From the IMG/VR virus record IMGVR_UViG_3300025940_000009, positions 1 to 60,024 of that record: a stretch of 60,024 bases of DNA; one strand, written 5' to 3'. Below, piece after piece: positions 1-9,260 of this stretch; position 1 is the first letter of the stretch; every line of letters begins with the position of its first letter. The position numbers and the translations under genes are program-made. Below the pieces are notes generated by a model, which was not told the origin of the DNA, searched no databases, and was given only the letters and a program-made list of their open reading frames with translations. This DNA comes from a virus.

Positions 1-347
1 TGACCGCTGATCAGCAGGTCACCCTCTCGGTTGGCGCCGAGGATCGCTATGACAACCCGGTCGATCTCTCAGGTGTTGCCATCGCCTGGGAGTCATCGGA
101 CGACTCGATCATCGCCGTCGAGGTTGATGCCAATGACAACGCCTCGTGCAAGGCCGTTGCTGTTGGTCCGGTGGGTACTGCCTCTGTCACTGCTTCCGGT
201 GGCATTTACCAGGGCTCGCTGGCGATCGATGTCGTGGCGGGGCAGGTGACTGAGGTCATCATCACGGCGGGTACGCCGGAGGACAAGCCTGCGCCGGGCG
301 CCACAGCCAAGGGCACCCTCACCGCTGAGGGCCGTCGAGGCGAGTAG
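1..347 (+). CDS. Ig-like (BIG2-type) phage structural protein, 3' part
   Basis: The reading frame is open from base 3 to a TAG at 345-347 and has no start inside the window, so the 5' end is missing. The translated part reads as a bacterial Ig-like fold: a beta-rich stretch with TLSVGAEDRYDNPV, then WESSDDSI, a VGPVGTASVTAS strand and a charged PAP-rich tail. Small free-standing Ig-like proteins of this kind are common near phage head and tail genes, where they are thought to decorate the virion. The next gene starts with GTG inside this stop codon, so the two are probably translationally coupled. Confidence 0.7.
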   Translation, partial: TADQQVTLSVGAEDRYDNPVDLSGVAIAWESSDDSIIAVEVDANDNASCKAVAVGPVGTASVTASGGIYQGSLAIDVVAGQVTEVIITAGTPEDKPAPGATAKGTLTAEGRRGE

Positions 348-1075
348 TGGTCACGCAGCCGCGACTGCCGGGACTCAGCGTCCCCAAGGGCGACTACGGG
401 CCGGTGGCGAGCCTGGCTCACGCAGCCAAGCACTTTGCCAAGGCCCGTGGTTACGGCTACAGCAGTCGCGGCTTGCACGGCCTTCGGGCCGACCCGAACC
501 TGACGATGAACGTGGGCAAGGCATATGACGAGGCCATTGGAACCGAGGCCAGCCCGTCGTTACGCCAGTCCTATGAGTCGATGCGGGGAGAGGTGGGCGA
601 GCAGTATCGCTATCTCACAACCCCCAAGGAGCAGGGCGGGCTCGGCATCAAGCACGAGGTCACCCACGAGGACCCGTACGCCACGCCGGATGCACTGAAG
701 GCTGATGTCACCCAGCACGGCAGGATCAAGACCTTTGCTTCCAGAACCACCGGCCCGCATTCGGTGTTCTCCTATGAGGAGAACGACCAGTTCCGTGCTG
801 TGCACGATGCCTTCGGGCATCTGGCAATCGGTCGGGACTTTGGCCGACATGGCGAAGAGGCTGCCGCTCGGCACCACGCCATGATGTTCAGCCCGGCATC
901 TCACGAGGCATTGTTCACGGAAACAAGAGGGCAGAACTCGTACTACCACTCCCGAGGTGGACAGTTCCCGGACCAGAGCCTGGTGAGCATCCCGTCGTGG
1001 GCCTCCAAGGCCAACCCGACGTTCCCCGGCAAGCGAGTGAAGAAGTCGGGAACCCAACAGATGAGGTTGTTCTGA
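347..1075 (+). CDS. Conserved phage protein with HDxFGH and ETRGQN motifs
   Basis: 242 residues, GTG start overlapping the previous stop. The C-terminal half carries a striking pattern: FRAVHDAFGH (about 149-158), RHGEEAA, then TETRGQN (191-197) and a YYH. The fixed His/Asp/Glu residues look like a small metal-binding or catalytic site. I have seen the same pattern in other phage and polyvalent proteins but know no assigned function. It ends in a basic tail and its stop overlaps the ATG of the next gene. Its position in the structural/late block suggests a virion-associated or co-injected protein; this is inference. Confidence 0.6.
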   Translation: MVTQPRLPGLSVPKGDYGPVASLAHAAKHFAKARGYGYSSRGLHGLRADPNLTMNVGKAYDEAIGTEASPSLRQSYESMRGEVGEQYRYLTTPKEQGGLGIKHEVTHEDPYATPDALKADVTQHGRIKTFASRTTGPHSVFSYEENDQFRAVHDAFGHLAIGRDFGRHGEEAAARHHAMMFSPASHEALFTETRGQNSYYHSRGGQFPDQSLVSIPSWASKANPTFPGKRVKKSGTQQMRLF

Positions 1076-2583
1076 TGGCACGTCGCCCGCGTTCGATGCC
1101 CGTTGACCGACCACTGCGGATGGGTGACATCAGCCGTGCCGGGCAGGCCAACCTCAATGCCCAGATGCGCAACCTCGGCTATGCCAAGCGCGACCAGCCC
1201 GGGTTGATGTCAGCACTGAGCGAGACCATCACCGATCCCAGCCGTCCGGAGAAGACCCGCAACGCTGCTCAGCGCCGCATCATCACCCATGAGGCGATGG
1301 CGGAAGCAAACGTCTTCACCAACAAGCCGATCACCATGGCCGGAGCGGTGCACAGTCAGCACGGCATGGTCGTGAGCGCGCAGGCCCGTGCTCGTCGGGA
1401 TGCTCCGATGGTCGGGGGTGGCTCCCAAGGCGCCGGGCTCGGACACCTTGGAGCCGACTGGTACTTCCAGCATCACGCCAAGTTGGCGGCGGTGGCCGAG
1501 GCCACCGGCCACACCCGGCAGCAGGTGATCGCAGCATCGGCGGTGATGTCACCTCAGAACAACCCGGACCAGGAGTACGCCGCAGTTCACGCCCTGGCCC
1601 ATGCGCACGCCGACCCCAACGCCCGGGTCAGGGTCAGCCCGGAGGCTGTGGCTGCCAGTGGCAACGCCGCCCTCGGTGACTACGTGGGCAAGTGGGTCCA
1701 TCCGTCGAAGATGTCGGCAGCAGCGTTCGCTTCGGTCAAGGACCCCACCGTCCGGGAGCACGTGCAGACCCGGGGCAACGTGGACCTGGAGGCGATGGCC
1801 AAGGGAGGCACGAGCGAGAATGTGATCAAGGCGGTCAACGTCCTGCGCGGCAAGACCCACCCGGGCCAGGCCATCGATCCCTCCACCAGTCCCAAGGTGT
1901 GGTCATATCACGAGGCCATCAAGAACAGCGAACCCGGCACCGACCAACACGCCGAGTTCATGAACCGCATGGACGTGGCGCTGCGCCAGACCAAGGGCCA
2001 GCAGCGCATGGACCTGTGGGGCTTGAAGTCGTCAACAGAGGGCATCCTGTCCCCCACGCACCCGATCGCCAACGACACCTGGATGCAGGCTCTCCAGAGC
2101 GGTCAGCAGATCGAGGCGGTGTCGACGGGGCGCAGCGGCAAGGCCAAGTTCCAGAGCCCGGCCAAGTTCGGTGTCGGGGAGGCCGGTGCGGCCAGCGAGA
2201 AGCGGCTGCGGGCCGGTGGTGTGCTACCAGGATCGAGCCCGCCGACGCTGCGCCATGCCTGGGGCCAGGAGTCCGTGGAGCGCCTGGCCCGGCACATGTC
2301 GGCCGAGTCTGGTGAGATCATCCCCTCGGTTGGTGCCCAGGCGGTGCCTTGGACCGAGGCGCGACGTCGGGCCGGAGGTGGCAAGGATCTCCCCTACGAG
2401 CGCATGGTGGCCCAGCACCAGGCGGCGACGTCGGACACGCTCCCGATCCATCCGGGGCAGGGTTCGATGTTCAAGTTCGAGGGTGATGACATCAACGTCA
2501 ATCCGCAGGCGGTGGCCAAGCGCTCGCAGATCCGCTCAGCCCAGCGCCGTGTCGGCCAACTCCGACAGGGCTCGCTGTTCTAG
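1075..2583 (+). CDS. Conserved phage protein, possibly DUF7178-like
   Basis: 502 residues from the ATG that overlaps the preceding TGA; an upstream in-frame start at 997 would overlap the previous gene heavily and is less likely. The middle has a helical region with ADWYFQHH, then VIAASAVMSPQNNPD, and later PIANDTWMQAL. The WY ... AASAVMSP ... N layout recalls the DUF7178 family of actinophages, whose function is unknown; this match is from memory and weak. The stretch QSIRSAQRR-like at the end is basic, as in many virion proteins. No signal peptide or membrane segment is visible. Confidence 0.55.
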   Translation: MARRPRSMPVDRPLRMGDISRAGQANLNAQMRNLGYAKRDQPGLMSALSETITDPSRPEKTRNAAQRRIITHEAMAEANVFTNKPITMAGAVHSQHGMVVSAQARARRDAPMVGGGSQGAGLGHLGADWYFQHHAKLAAVAEATGHTRQQVIAASAVMSPQNNPDQEYAAVHALAHAHADPNARVRVSPEAVAASGNAALGDYVGKWVHPSKMSAAAFASVKDPTVREHVQTRGNVDLEAMAKGGTSENVIKAVNVLRGKTHPGQAIDPSTSPKVWSYHEAIKNSEPGTDQHAEFMNRMDVALRQTKGQQRMDLWGLKSSTEGILSPTHPIANDTWMQALQSGQQIEAVSTGRSGKAKFQSPAKFGVGEAGAASEKRLRAGGVLPGSSPPTLRHAWGQESVERLARHMSAESGEIIPSVGAQAVPWTEARRRAGGGKDLPYERMVAQHQAATSDTLPIHPGQGSMFKFEGDDINVNPQAVAKRSQIRSAQRRVGQLRQGSLF

Positions 2584-2592
2584 GCTGCGCCG

Positions 2593-3189
2593 ATGCCCCG
2601 CCTTGCGCTGTGTCATCAGTGCGCCACGCTGACCCGCCTGCCCGACCCTCCCACTGGTGTGCGCATGGTCCCTGCTCGCATTGCTTGGATGGAGGACGGC
2701 CGCGAGGTCGAGTACGTCTACCGGGACGACGAGGGCGACCCGGTGATGGTGGCTGAGTACGACCCGGCCTTGGAGGACTGGGTGCGACGGCACGATCATC
2801 CGCATCCCGAGACGATGCGGATCCACGACATCTGGGCCTCGGACCAGTTGACCTGGGACACCGCCGACGTCGTGCACACCGTCCAGAAGGAGATGCTGGA
2901 CTCAACGGGCAAGATGTACGAGGAGCGGGAGGAGTTGAAGGCCGACGCCATCGCCTGCTTCAACAAGCACAATCGCCCGGAGTTCTCGTGCCCTGATGCA
3001 TTCAGCAAAGAGAAGATCATCGGCGGACACGAGTCGAACCGCAACATCCCGGACAACCAGAAGATGTACCTCTGCCATGCCTGTCCGTTTGTTCACGGTT
3101 ACATCGTGCCCAAGGTGCGGGCTCAGAAGGGCTACTACTCCGGCAAGATCGGCAAGCGGGTCGGTCTGCCAGTGAGGAGGCGCAAGTGA
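2593..3189 (+). CDS. Hypothetical protein with N- and C-terminal CxxC pairs
   Basis: 198 residues. CHQC lies at residues 8-11 and CHAC near residue 160, with two further cysteines between (ACF, FSC), suggesting structural zinc. The C-terminus is basic (GKRVGLPVRRRK). It starts 10 bases after the previous stop, and its own TGA is overlapped by the GTG of the next gene. I do not recognise the family. Confidence 0.55.
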   Translation: MPRLALCHQCATLTRLPDPPTGVRMVPARIAWMEDGREVEYVYRDDEGDPVMVAEYDPALEDWVRRHDHPHPETMRIHDIWASDQLTWDTADVVHTVQKEMLDSTGKMYEEREELKADAIACFNKHNRPEFSCPDAFSKEKIIGGHESNRNIPDNQKMYLCHACPFVHGYIVPKVRAQKGYYSGKIGKRVGLPVRRRK

Positions 3190-4286
3190 GGATCCACGGG
3201 ATCATCTCAGCCTATCTGGGTGATGGCGACTTCGACATCGGCACGGTCTCGCCCTGGCTCAACAACTTCGTGGAGACGCTGTTCTTCTACGACGGCGGCG
3301 CTACGGAGACCAACCGCTTCTACCAGGTGGACTACGCCAAGACGTTTCCGACAGCAAAGTTCGCCTACCACTCCACGTCGCGCCCGTCGTTCTTCGAGGA
3401 TAGTGCGTCCTTCCGGCAGGCTTCGTTTGAGGCAGCCGACGCGGCCTGGCACTATGCCGACGAGGACTGGGTGATCTTCCTCGATGCCACCGAGGCCCTT
3501 GGAACCTCCTTGCTGGCCACGGACATGCCGCTGTCACCGGACGGGGACTTCCTGATGCTGCGCAGCGTGGCGGCGACGGCGGTCGGCCAGGACATCGAGG
3601 TGGTCAACCTCCCGTTCTACGTGTTCCTGAACCAGGGCACCGTGGTCGAGGAGACCTACGTCATCGATCCGGACCTGGAGCCCTTGCCACCAGCAGAGCA
3701 GGCCTTGAACCGGGCCATCTACTGGTCGTGCACGCCGCACTACCTCTCGGCGGGCGAGAGCCTGGCCCGGTTCTTCCAGGTCTCACACCTTCGGGGCACG
3801 CCGGACTGGTCTGACCTGGACGTCTTGGACAGCATCCCTGATGACAACAGCATTGCCGTGGTGTCATACGCCTACGCCCGCTGGCAGCAGCAGGACTACC
3901 ACGATCCTTCGTTGTGGACGGAAGCAACTGATCTCGGCTTCGCCAACCGTGTGCTGATGGAAGCAGTGCGTTCGGTCGGGCTGCCTGTGGACTATGACAC
4001 GACAGATCCGGCTGGTACCGTCCCGACCTTCCCGGGCACGGAACCGGTGCTCTCGGTGCCGTACTGCTACTACCAGGACGAGTTGGCTGGTGATGCCATC
4101 GACAAGTTCGTGGCACTGTTTCGCCGCAATCCGCGTGACGGCGTGTGGTACCGGAACCGGGACATCGGTGCTGCACCAACAGATCCGCTGACTGGTGATG
4201 TCAACATCCTCACGCCATACGGCGTGCCGACCGGCCAGCAGGCCTGGGACAACCAGGTCCCGAGCGGTACGGGGACCAGCCTGTGA
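3186..4286 (+). CDS. Glycosyltransferase-like protein (GT-A type, tentative)
   Basis: 366 residues, GTG start overlapping the previous stop. The first third resembles a family 2 type glycosyltransferase fold: an N-terminal strand (RIHGIISAYLG), a mid-strand FFYDGG and, near residue 95, EDWVIFLDATEAL, which fits the DxD/DxE nucleotide-sugar site (here D-A-T-E). Such genes are frequent near the tail/lysis boundary of actinophages and may modify virion or host-surface glycans. The aspartate motif is not canonical and the C-terminal half is unassigned, so the role is a proposal only. Confidence 0.5.
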   Translation: MRIHGIISAYLGDGDFDIGTVSPWLNNFVETLFFYDGGATETNRFYQVDYAKTFPTAKFAYHSTSRPSFFEDSASFRQASFEAADAAWHYADEDWVIFLDATEALGTSLLATDMPLSPDGDFLMLRSVAATAVGQDIEVVNLPFYVFLNQGTVVEETYVIDPDLEPLPPAEQALNRAIYWSCTPHYLSAGESLARFFQVSHLRGTPDWSDLDVLDSIPDDNSIAVVSYAYARWQQQDYHDPSLWTEATDLGFANRVLMEAVRSVGLPVDYDTTDPAGTVPTFPGTEPVLSVPYCYYQDELAGDAIDKFVALFRRNPRDGVWYRNRDIGAAPTDPLTGDVNILTPYGVPTGQQAWDNQVPSGTGTSL

Positions 4287-4705
4287 TCATGGTGCTGTCC
4301 TTGGAAGCCCTGTGCCGGGCAGACGGGTCGATCATCCCCGAGCGCCGGGTGCTCTTCGAGTCTCTGCGGGCGGGGAGCATCCAGACGGTGCTGCTATCTC
4401 TCATACCGTCCGAGACGGTCCACCAGGCTCTGCGCCGGGAGCGGATCGAGCATGACGTCATCGTCTGCAAGCCGACCACCTGGTACGAGTCGGACACGAT
4501 GTGGAAGATCCACGCCGTGACCAATCTGTTGGCGGCATCACATCGGATCTCGTTCTACCTGGACGTCGATCCGGTGGCGTGCCGGACACTCCGTGAGTAC
4601 GGAATCACCTCACTGCTCTTGGAAGGGCGGGTTGCCTTGCACGAACAGGCGCTGACACACCAGCACGAGATGATCCCCTGGGACGAGCGAGCAGCGCAGT
4701 CCTGA
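4283..4705 (+). CDS. HAD-like fold protein, probably without classical catalytic motif
   Basis: 140 residues from GTG 4283 (ATG 4289 is possible). The layout VLSLEALCRADG, then VLLSLIPSETV, HDVIVCKP and SFYLDVDPVACRTLREYGI recalls HAD-type phosphatase-like proteins found in phages, in which the last motif is normally YVDSDP. The first strand has LEALCR in place of the catalytic DxD, so phosphatase activity is doubtful. The start overlaps the stop of the glycosyltransferase-like gene. Confidence 0.45.
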   Translation: MIMVLSLEALCRADGSIIPERRVLFESLRAGSIQTVLLSLIPSETVHQALRRERIEHDVIVCKPTTWYESDTMWKIHAVTNLLAASHRISFYLDVDPVACRTLREYGITSLLLEGRVALHEQALTHQHEMIPWDERAAQS

Positions 4706-4710
4706 TCCCG

Positions 4711-4935
4711 ATGGGTCCCACCTGGTACCGTGTCAACATGCTGGCACGAAAGAAGCAGGACGAGTCGGCCATGATGGGCGCCAAGAAGGTTCGTCTCGTG
4801 CGCGGCGGCTCCATCTGCAACCCAGGAGACAAGACTCCGACGATGATCAAGGGCTCCATGCAGGGCGCCATGTGCGTCTCCACGCCCGGCAAGGACCCTC
4901 GGCCTCGGTACCGGGTCGTCGGGAAGGTGAGGTGA
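4711..4935 (+). CDS. Small basic hypothetical protein
   Basis: 74 residues from ATG 4711; ATG 4738 (65 residues) is an alternative and neither has an obvious ribosome site. The sequence is rich in Lys, Arg and Met and has two cysteines (SICNPGDK, AMCVSTPGK). It lies five bases before the next gene in the same direction. I do not recognise it. Confidence 0.45.
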   Translation: MGPTWYRVNMLARKKQDESAMMGAKKVRLVRGGSICNPGDKTPTMIKGSMQGAMCVSTPGKDPRPRYRVVGKVR

Positions 4936-4939
4936 CATC

Positions 4940-5305
4940 ATGGGCAACATCCCTCAGCCAGGAGGCGTCTGGGACTACGGTGGCGAGCGTGGCCGGTCGT
5001 GGTACGCCGCTGGTGGCGCTTCCCGGTACCGAGCAGACCGGATGCACACCGGCTCACCGCTTCATGGCGAGACCTTGCACGCCAGGTCCTTTGGGCACTC
5101 GGTGCCACACCTGACGCCGTACTTCGCCAAGGTGCAGCAAGCAATCGGGCATACGGTCAATGCCATCGGATCTGCTTCCGGAATCAGGCAGAAGGTCGGG
5201 CAGCCGGTGAAGATGGCCTCAACCGGACCCAAGTCTCGCAAGCAGGCCTTCGGTCGCATCCCTCAGGTCAAGACCCCGGCCTTGGACGACGATCTTCCCG
5301 TCTGA
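4940..5305 (+). CDS. Hypothetical Gly/Tyr/His-rich protein
   Basis: 121 residues. The N-terminal half is rich in Gly, Tyr, Arg and His (GVWDYGGERGRSWYAAGG), which looks disordered or virion-associated. The C-terminal half is basic and ends in an acidic tip. It sits in the run of small genes between the glycosyltransferase-like gene and the endolysin. No family recognised. Confidence 0.5.
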   Translation: MGNIPQPGGVWDYGGERGRSWYAAGGASRYRADRMHTGSPLHGETLHARSFGHSVPHLTPYFAKVQQAIGHTVNAIGSASGIRQKVGQPVKMASTGPKSRKQAFGRIPQVKTPALDDDLPV

Positions 5306-5333
5306 GTCCATCAACAGCACCAAGGAGCATCCC

Positions 5334-5498
5334 ATGACCGACTACGACGAGGAGTACGACGACGTGGAGGTCGAGACCGAAGAAGAGGAGTGGGCTGACG
5401 AGCCCGATCCCGAGGGCATGGCGGCGGCACCGCACTACGTGGACATGAACGGACTCTTGGAGGAGGAAGACGATGCCGTGGCCCCAACCTCCGATTGA
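5334..5498 (+). CDS. Very acidic 54-residue protein
   Basis: ATG at 5334 follows AAGGAGCATCCC, a good ribosome site. The product is dominated by Asp, Glu and Tyr (DYDEEYDDVEVETEEEEW) and ends in EEEDDAVAPTSD. It overlaps the start of the endolysin gene by 26 bases in another frame, suggesting coupled translation. Small acidic proteins can be DNA mimics or chaperone-like, but nothing here proves that. Confidence 0.6.
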   Translation: MTDYDEEYDDVEVETEEEEWADEPDPEGMAAAPHYVDMNGLLEEEDDAVAPTSD

Positions 5499-6336
5499 GT
5501 ACCGCGCTGACTGGGGCGCCATCCCGCCCAAGTCCAACCCAGGCGGCTTCACCGATCTCGTGGCCACGGTCTGCCACTACACCGCAGCCAACCGTGGCTA
5601 CATGGTTCCGGAATCAGCAGACCATGAGCGTTGCCGAAGCCAGGTCCGATCCATCCAGCGCCAGCATCAGTCGATCAGCAACCAGTCCGACATCGAGTAC
5701 AACGCCCTGGCCTGTTCGCACGGTTGTCTGTTCGAGGGCCGCGTGCTCGGCTACAAGGGTGGGGCCAATGGCAGCGCTGACAGCAACAAGACGATGCCCT
5801 CGGTGTGCTGCCTCGTCGGTGTGGACGACGTCCCGACCGATGCAATGCTGGCGGCGGTTGGCTGGTTCCATCAACGGGTAGAGGAGCGGGCCGGGCGCAC
5901 GCTCGACATGAAGAAGCACAAGGAGATCACGTCGACCTCCTGCCCCGGCGTGCTGCTGTCAACATGGGTTGACAATGACAAGTTCCACGACTCACCGCAG
6001 CCCGAGCCCGAGCCGCCGCAACCGCAACCGCATCCCCCGCAGCCCACACCGCCAGGAGGCGACATGGCCCGCATCGGCCCCTACCTGATCCAGGCCACCG
6101 GCAAGGACGGAACCCCCAACGGCCGCGTCTACGCCACCGATGGCAATTTCATGACCCTCCGCTGGCTGGAGACGACCGAGGCCTTGGAGGGCTACCGCTG
6201 GCAGTTGACCCAGTACGGCTGCTCGGCGCCGGAACTGGCACCCGGGGCGCCCATCGAGCCCATTGACACCATCTCGGCCTTTGGTGTCGTCATCAGTGAC
6301 GAGGGTGGCACGAAGAGCGGGAAGAAGAACGACTAG
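5473..6336 (+). CDS. Endolysin, N-acetylmuramoyl-L-alanine amidase (Amidase_2/PGRP type)
   Basis: 287 residues. Residues 1-170 form an amidase_2 domain that cleaves the bond between muramic acid and L-alanine in peptidoglycan. Zinc ligands fit H35 (VCHYTA), H149 (KKHKEIT) and C157 (TSCPG). A Pro/Glu/Gln-rich linker follows (about 175-200), then a C-terminal domain of about 85 residues that may bind the cell wall. No signal peptide is present, so export should depend on the holin-like protein 24 bases downstream. RBS: GGAGGAAGACG before the ATG. Confidence 0.9.
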   Translation: MPWPQPPIEYRADWGAIPPKSNPGGFTDLVATVCHYTAANRGYMVPESADHERCRSQVRSIQRQHQSISNQSDIEYNALACSHGCLFEGRVLGYKGGANGSADSNKTMPSVCCLVGVDDVPTDAMLAAVGWFHQRVEERAGRTLDMKKHKEITSTSCPGVLLSTWVDNDKFHDSPQPEPEPPQPQPHPPQPTPPGGDMARIGPYLIQATGKDGTPNGRVYATDGNFMTLRWLETTEALEGYRWQLTQYGCSAPELAPGAPIEPIDTISAFGVVISDEGGTKSGKKND

Positions 6337-6359
6337 GCGAGTATTCGCCATGAGCCACC

Positions 6360-6656
6360 ATGTTCAGGGGACGCTCGGTCATCGAGATCATGGTGCTGAC
6401 GTTCACGTTTGTCGTCGGGTTCGCCATCGTTGGCCTCGGCATCCTCATCGTGATCGTGGAGTTCAAGAATCCCGAGGCCGACACCGGCGTCATCGCCAAC
6501 ACGCTGTCGACTCTCGTCAGCGGGATCCTTGGAGCCCTACTCGGGCTTCTAGCGGGCAAGGCATCGACCGGGTCATCGTTGTCAGATCGTCCGGGGGGCA
6601 AGAAAGACGAGGTCGAGGCCGACGACGTCGAGGCCGACAAGGGTGAGCCGCTGTGA
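6360..6656 (+). CDS. Holin-like membrane protein
   Basis: 98 residues with two predicted membrane segments, about residues 8-35 ([20 protein letters not shown]) and 44-66 (a Gly/Leu-rich stretch), followed by a charged C-terminal tail rich in Asp, Glu and Lys. This architecture next to an endolysin fits a two-segment holin. It overlaps the next gene by four bases. A second short two-segment membrane protein at 8583 is a rival or partner candidate. Confidence 0.75.
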   Translation: MFRGRSVIEIMVLTFTFVVGFAIVGLGILIVIVEFKNPEADTGVIANTLSTLVSGILGALLGLLAGKASTGSSLSDRPGGKKDEVEADDVEADKGEPL

Positions 6657-7234
6657 CACCGATCTACCTCCTGTCGGGCATCTCGGTGGGGGTGATCGCC
6701 GTTGTCACCGCTGTCGGCGGATGGTCGGATCTTGCTGAGCCAACAACGCCGACCACCACGACGACGGTGCCAGCAGTGACGGTGGTCATCCAGGGATCAG
6801 ACGGTGCTAACGGAACCAACGGTGTGAGCGGTGTCGGTCCACCTGGGCCTCCAGGGCCAGCAGGGCCTCCGGGTGAGAGCGTGACAGGGCCTCCGGGACC
6901 CGCCGGGCCTCCTGGATCCTCTGTTGTCGGGCCTGCCGGGCCTCCGGGCTCATCGGTGGTTGGACCTGTTGGAGCGACGGGTGCCACAGGGCCTCCTGGT
7001 TCATCTGTCACAGGTCCGCCGGGGCCAGCGGGACCACCAGGCTCGTCCGTCGTCGGTCTGCCGGGACCAGCGGGGCCATCCGGTGAGTCGATCACCGGTC
7101 CGCCGGGACCACCTGGGCCAGCGGGACCACCGGGACCACCGGGGGTGATCTGTCCTGATGGGTATACATTTCAGCCGCTGAAACTCAACTCCCCTGGAGG
7201 GCAGGTCGACTTGTTCGTCTGCATGTTGCCATGA
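6653..7234 (+). CDS. Membrane-anchored collagen-like protein
   Basis: 193 residues, GTG start overlapping the previous stop. Residues 1-25 form a hydrophobic segment (signal anchor), then a Thr/Pro linker, then about 110 residues of Gly-X-Y repeats ([13 protein letters not shown]) with interspersed GSSV breaks, then a globular end with two cysteines (VICPDGY, LFVCMLP). Collagen-like repeats trimerise and are common in phage fibres; with an N-terminal membrane segment this one may instead be displayed by the infected cell or take part in lysis. Confidence 0.75.
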   Translation: MTPIYLLSGISVGVIAVVTAVGGWSDLAEPTTPTTTTTVPAVTVVIQGSDGANGTNGVSGVGPPGPPGPAGPPGESVTGPPGPAGPPGSSVVGPAGPPGSSVVGPVGATGATGPPGSSVTGPPGPAGPPGSSVVGLPGPAGPSGESITGPPGPPGPAGPPGPPGVICPDGYTFQPLKLNSPGGQVDLFVCMLP

Positions 7235-8568
7235 CAACGCTCTACTTCGCTGGTGCCGAGATCAAGACCCACCTGGAACTGCTCCGGGAGTGCGGGATCA
7301 CGCGCTACGCCCTCAATGGTTCTGTACTCATGCGTCGGACCAAGAAGGTGTGGGATGCCTCCACGCTCCCTGAGGGCGCCGAGTGGGTGTTGTTCACCAA
7401 CCGGGGTGAGGATCTGAACCTCATCAGGCCGCTCATCGAGCAGAAGCCCACGATCCTCGTCGGGCCGCTGTCGTGGGTCGATGATCCGCTGGTGGCTGAT
7501 GCCATTGACACGTTCGCCCCGTTGTGGACGCCGGACGCCGCTTTCGAGCCCGGCTACACGGCGCCGATGGTCTCGTTGGCCGAGCCGGTGGTGAAGGATC
7601 CCGTCCAGTTCCGCAAGGCCCTCGGACGGTTCCCGGACACCAACGTTATGGCTGTCACCGGCATCACCAAGGGCGTGGAGCGCCTGGACTCCCTGGCCAC
7701 TACGGCTTGGTACTCGGTGCTGAAGTCGGGCGAGACGCAGGTGTGGGCCAACAACCGGCTCCGGCGGTACCCCAACACGCAGCAGATCGAGGCCCGTGCC
7801 AAGCACCTGGACGATTTCGCCGCGCTCGGCTGCAACCCCACCGAGATCGCCAATGGCTCCAGCGCCGAGGCGGCGAGAGGCGCCATCAAGTCGTGGCTGG
7901 CGTGGGAGGAGCGGCACAACGACGCTCCGAGCCTGGTTCTATTGTCAAACATGGCGCCGATGCAGGACGCCGTGATGCCAGCATCTCCGGTGACGAGCAT
8001 TGCCAATCACCCCTCCGTGATGCGGCACGTGCACGAGCAGCAGCCGCTGCCGGTGTTCGGCTTCGACTCGCTGGTGAGCACCTACAAGGACGGCGAGGGC
8101 CGCGACGTCCACGAGGAGACGGTCATCGTCACCTCGCCCAACCACTCGCAGCGGATGTGCAGCACGTGCGTGCTGGCCAACAACTGCCCCGCTTGGAACC
8201 CGGGCTCGGCGTGCGCCTTCAACATCCCCTTGGAGATCCGGACCAAGGACCAGTTGCAGGCGACCATGCGGGCCATGGTCGAGATCCAGGGCCAGCGGGT
8301 GGCCTTCGCCCGGTTCGCTGAGGAGGCCTCCGGCGAGGTCTTGGACGTCGGCGTGTCGATGGAGATGGACCGCTTCTTCCGGCTCATCAAGGACATGCGC
8401 GACATCAGCGACACCCGGGACGTGGTGCGGCTGGAGATGGAAGCACGAGGCAACGCTGGGATGTTGTCCCGCATCTTCGGGTCTGGCGTCGGGGCCGCAG
8501 CGAGGGCTGTGACCATCCCGATGTCCGGCGACGAGGTGATCACGACGTTGGATGACCACGACACCTGA
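7231..8568 (+). CDS. Conserved actinophage protein with C-terminal four-cysteine motif
   Basis: 445 residues, ATG overlapping the previous stop. The N-terminal strand [15 protein letters not shown] looks like the start of a Rossmann or TIM-type fold. Near residue 308 is a tight cluster [10 protein letters not shown] with a further C nine residues on, followed by [13 protein letters not shown] and [16 protein letters not shown] recall the same C-terminal signature in other actinophage proteins of unknown function. The cysteines suggest zinc or Fe-S binding. A link to transglycosylase-like base modification enzymes was considered but is not supported by a clear motif. Confidence 0.6.
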   Translation: MTTLYFAGAEIKTHLELLRECGITRYALNGSVLMRRTKKVWDASTLPEGAEWVLFTNRGEDLNLIRPLIEQKPTILVGPLSWVDDPLVADAIDTFAPLWTPDAAFEPGYTAPMVSLAEPVVKDPVQFRKALGRFPDTNVMAVTGITKGVERLDSLATTAWYSVLKSGETQVWANNRLRRYPNTQQIEARAKHLDDFAALGCNPTEIANGSSAEAARGAIKSWLAWEERHNDAPSLVLLSNMAPMQDAVMPASPVTSIANHPSVMRHVHEQQPLPVFGFDSLVSTYKDGEGRDVHEETVIVTSPNHSQRMCSTCVLANNCPAWNPGSACAFNIPLEIRTKDQLQATMRAMVEIQGQRVAFARFAEEASGEVLDVGVSMEMDRFFRLIKDMRDISDTRDVVRLEMEARGNAGMLSRIFGSGVGAAARAVTIPMSGDEVITTLDDHDT

Positions 8569-8582
8569 GAAAGGACCCAACG

Positions 8583-8783
8583 ATGACACTGGCAACACTC
8601 TTCGCCGTCGATGACGGCCTCATGAGCGGCAACGCCAACCTGGCCGACATCTTGTTCCTGGCGGCGTTCGTCGTGGCGATCGTGGCCGCGATCGTCGCGT
8701 GGATCGTGCTGCCCCGCAGCATCGTCCTGACGTTGATCTCGGTGGCCATCGCCCTGGTTGCACTGGCCTGGCTGGTCCTCTGA
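8583..8783 (+). CDS. Small two-segment membrane protein (second holin candidate)
   Basis: 66 residues, preceded by AAAGGA. Two hydrophobic segments (about 22-42 and 46-66) are separated only by PRS, leaving almost no cytoplasmic tail. It is the last gene before a strong terminator-like hairpin, so it closes the lysis block. It could be a holin, antiholin or other membrane protein. Confidence 0.6.
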   Translation: MTLATLFAVDDGLMSGNANLADILFLAAFVVAIVAAIVAWIVLPRSIVLTLISVAIALVALAWLVL

Positions 8784-8802
8784 CCCCGGGAGGAGGCGCT
8801 GT

Positions 8803-8830
8803 GAGACCCCAGGATCGCCTCTGGGGTCTC
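8803..8830 (+). terminator. Hairpin terminator after lysis block
   Basis: Perfect 10-bp arms GAGACCCCAG and CTGGGGTCTC with an 8-base loop, extended by an outer GGAGGCG/CGCCTCC pairing. There is no T run, as is usual for GC-rich phages. The next 180 bases have no gene; TTGTCA at 8895 followed 16 bases later by TACCTA is a weak promoter candidate for the small genes at 9012. Confidence 0.75.
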
Positions 8831-9011
8831 CCCCGCCTCCTGGTACCGGAAGTGGGTCTGCGTCGCTCACAGGGCCTTATAGAGCCTCTCCGATTGTCAA
8901 TCATCTGACCTGCCATACCTATGGATCGAGGTGTGTTAGCACCGAGCCCGCGACGATCGGGCCATCCGGGCACCTATAAGGGGGCAGGGGGCGAGGGGGT
9001 ACGATCCCGCT

Positions 9012-9251
9012 ATGCCGGACGACTACGAGCAGCGAGCACGGGTCCAGAAGGCGAACCGGTTGATGGAGCACCTGTGGGCCCGCGGTCACCGGTCCAAGGA
9101 CCTGGACCGCATGCACCCCACCGTGCTGGCGCACCACGCCTCCAGCGCCGGAGTCCGAGCCCCGTCCGAGGAGACCTGGAACATGGTTGGGTCGATGATG
9201 CGGATCCGGGAGCGGGAGCAGAGCCGTGAAGATCCGTTCGAGGGACTGTAG
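9012..9251 (+). CDS. Hypothetical 79-residue protein
   Basis: Highly charged helical protein (MPDDYEQRARVQKANRLMEHL ... REREQSREDPF). The start follows GGGGGTACGATCCCGCT, with a weak ribosome site. It shares a short transcript with the 25-residue membrane peptide downstream. No family recognised. Confidence 0.5.
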   Translation: MPDDYEQRARVQKANRLMEHLWARGHRSKDLDRMHPTVLAHHASSAGVRAPSEETWNMVGSMMRIREREQSREDPFEGL

Positions 9252-9260
9252 GGAGAGACC

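Noticed and set aside
4283-4705. Active HAD phosphatase.
   Set aside because: The catalytic DxD is replaced by LEALCR; only the fold is suggested.
6830-7150. GC-rich repetitive DNA.
   Set aside because: Explained by Gly-X-Y codons of the collagen-like protein.
7231-8568. tRNA-guanine transglycosylase-like DNA modification enzyme.
   Set aside because: The cysteine cluster and N-terminal strand were suggestive, but the catalytic and zinc motifs of that family are not present and no preQ0 genes are nearby.
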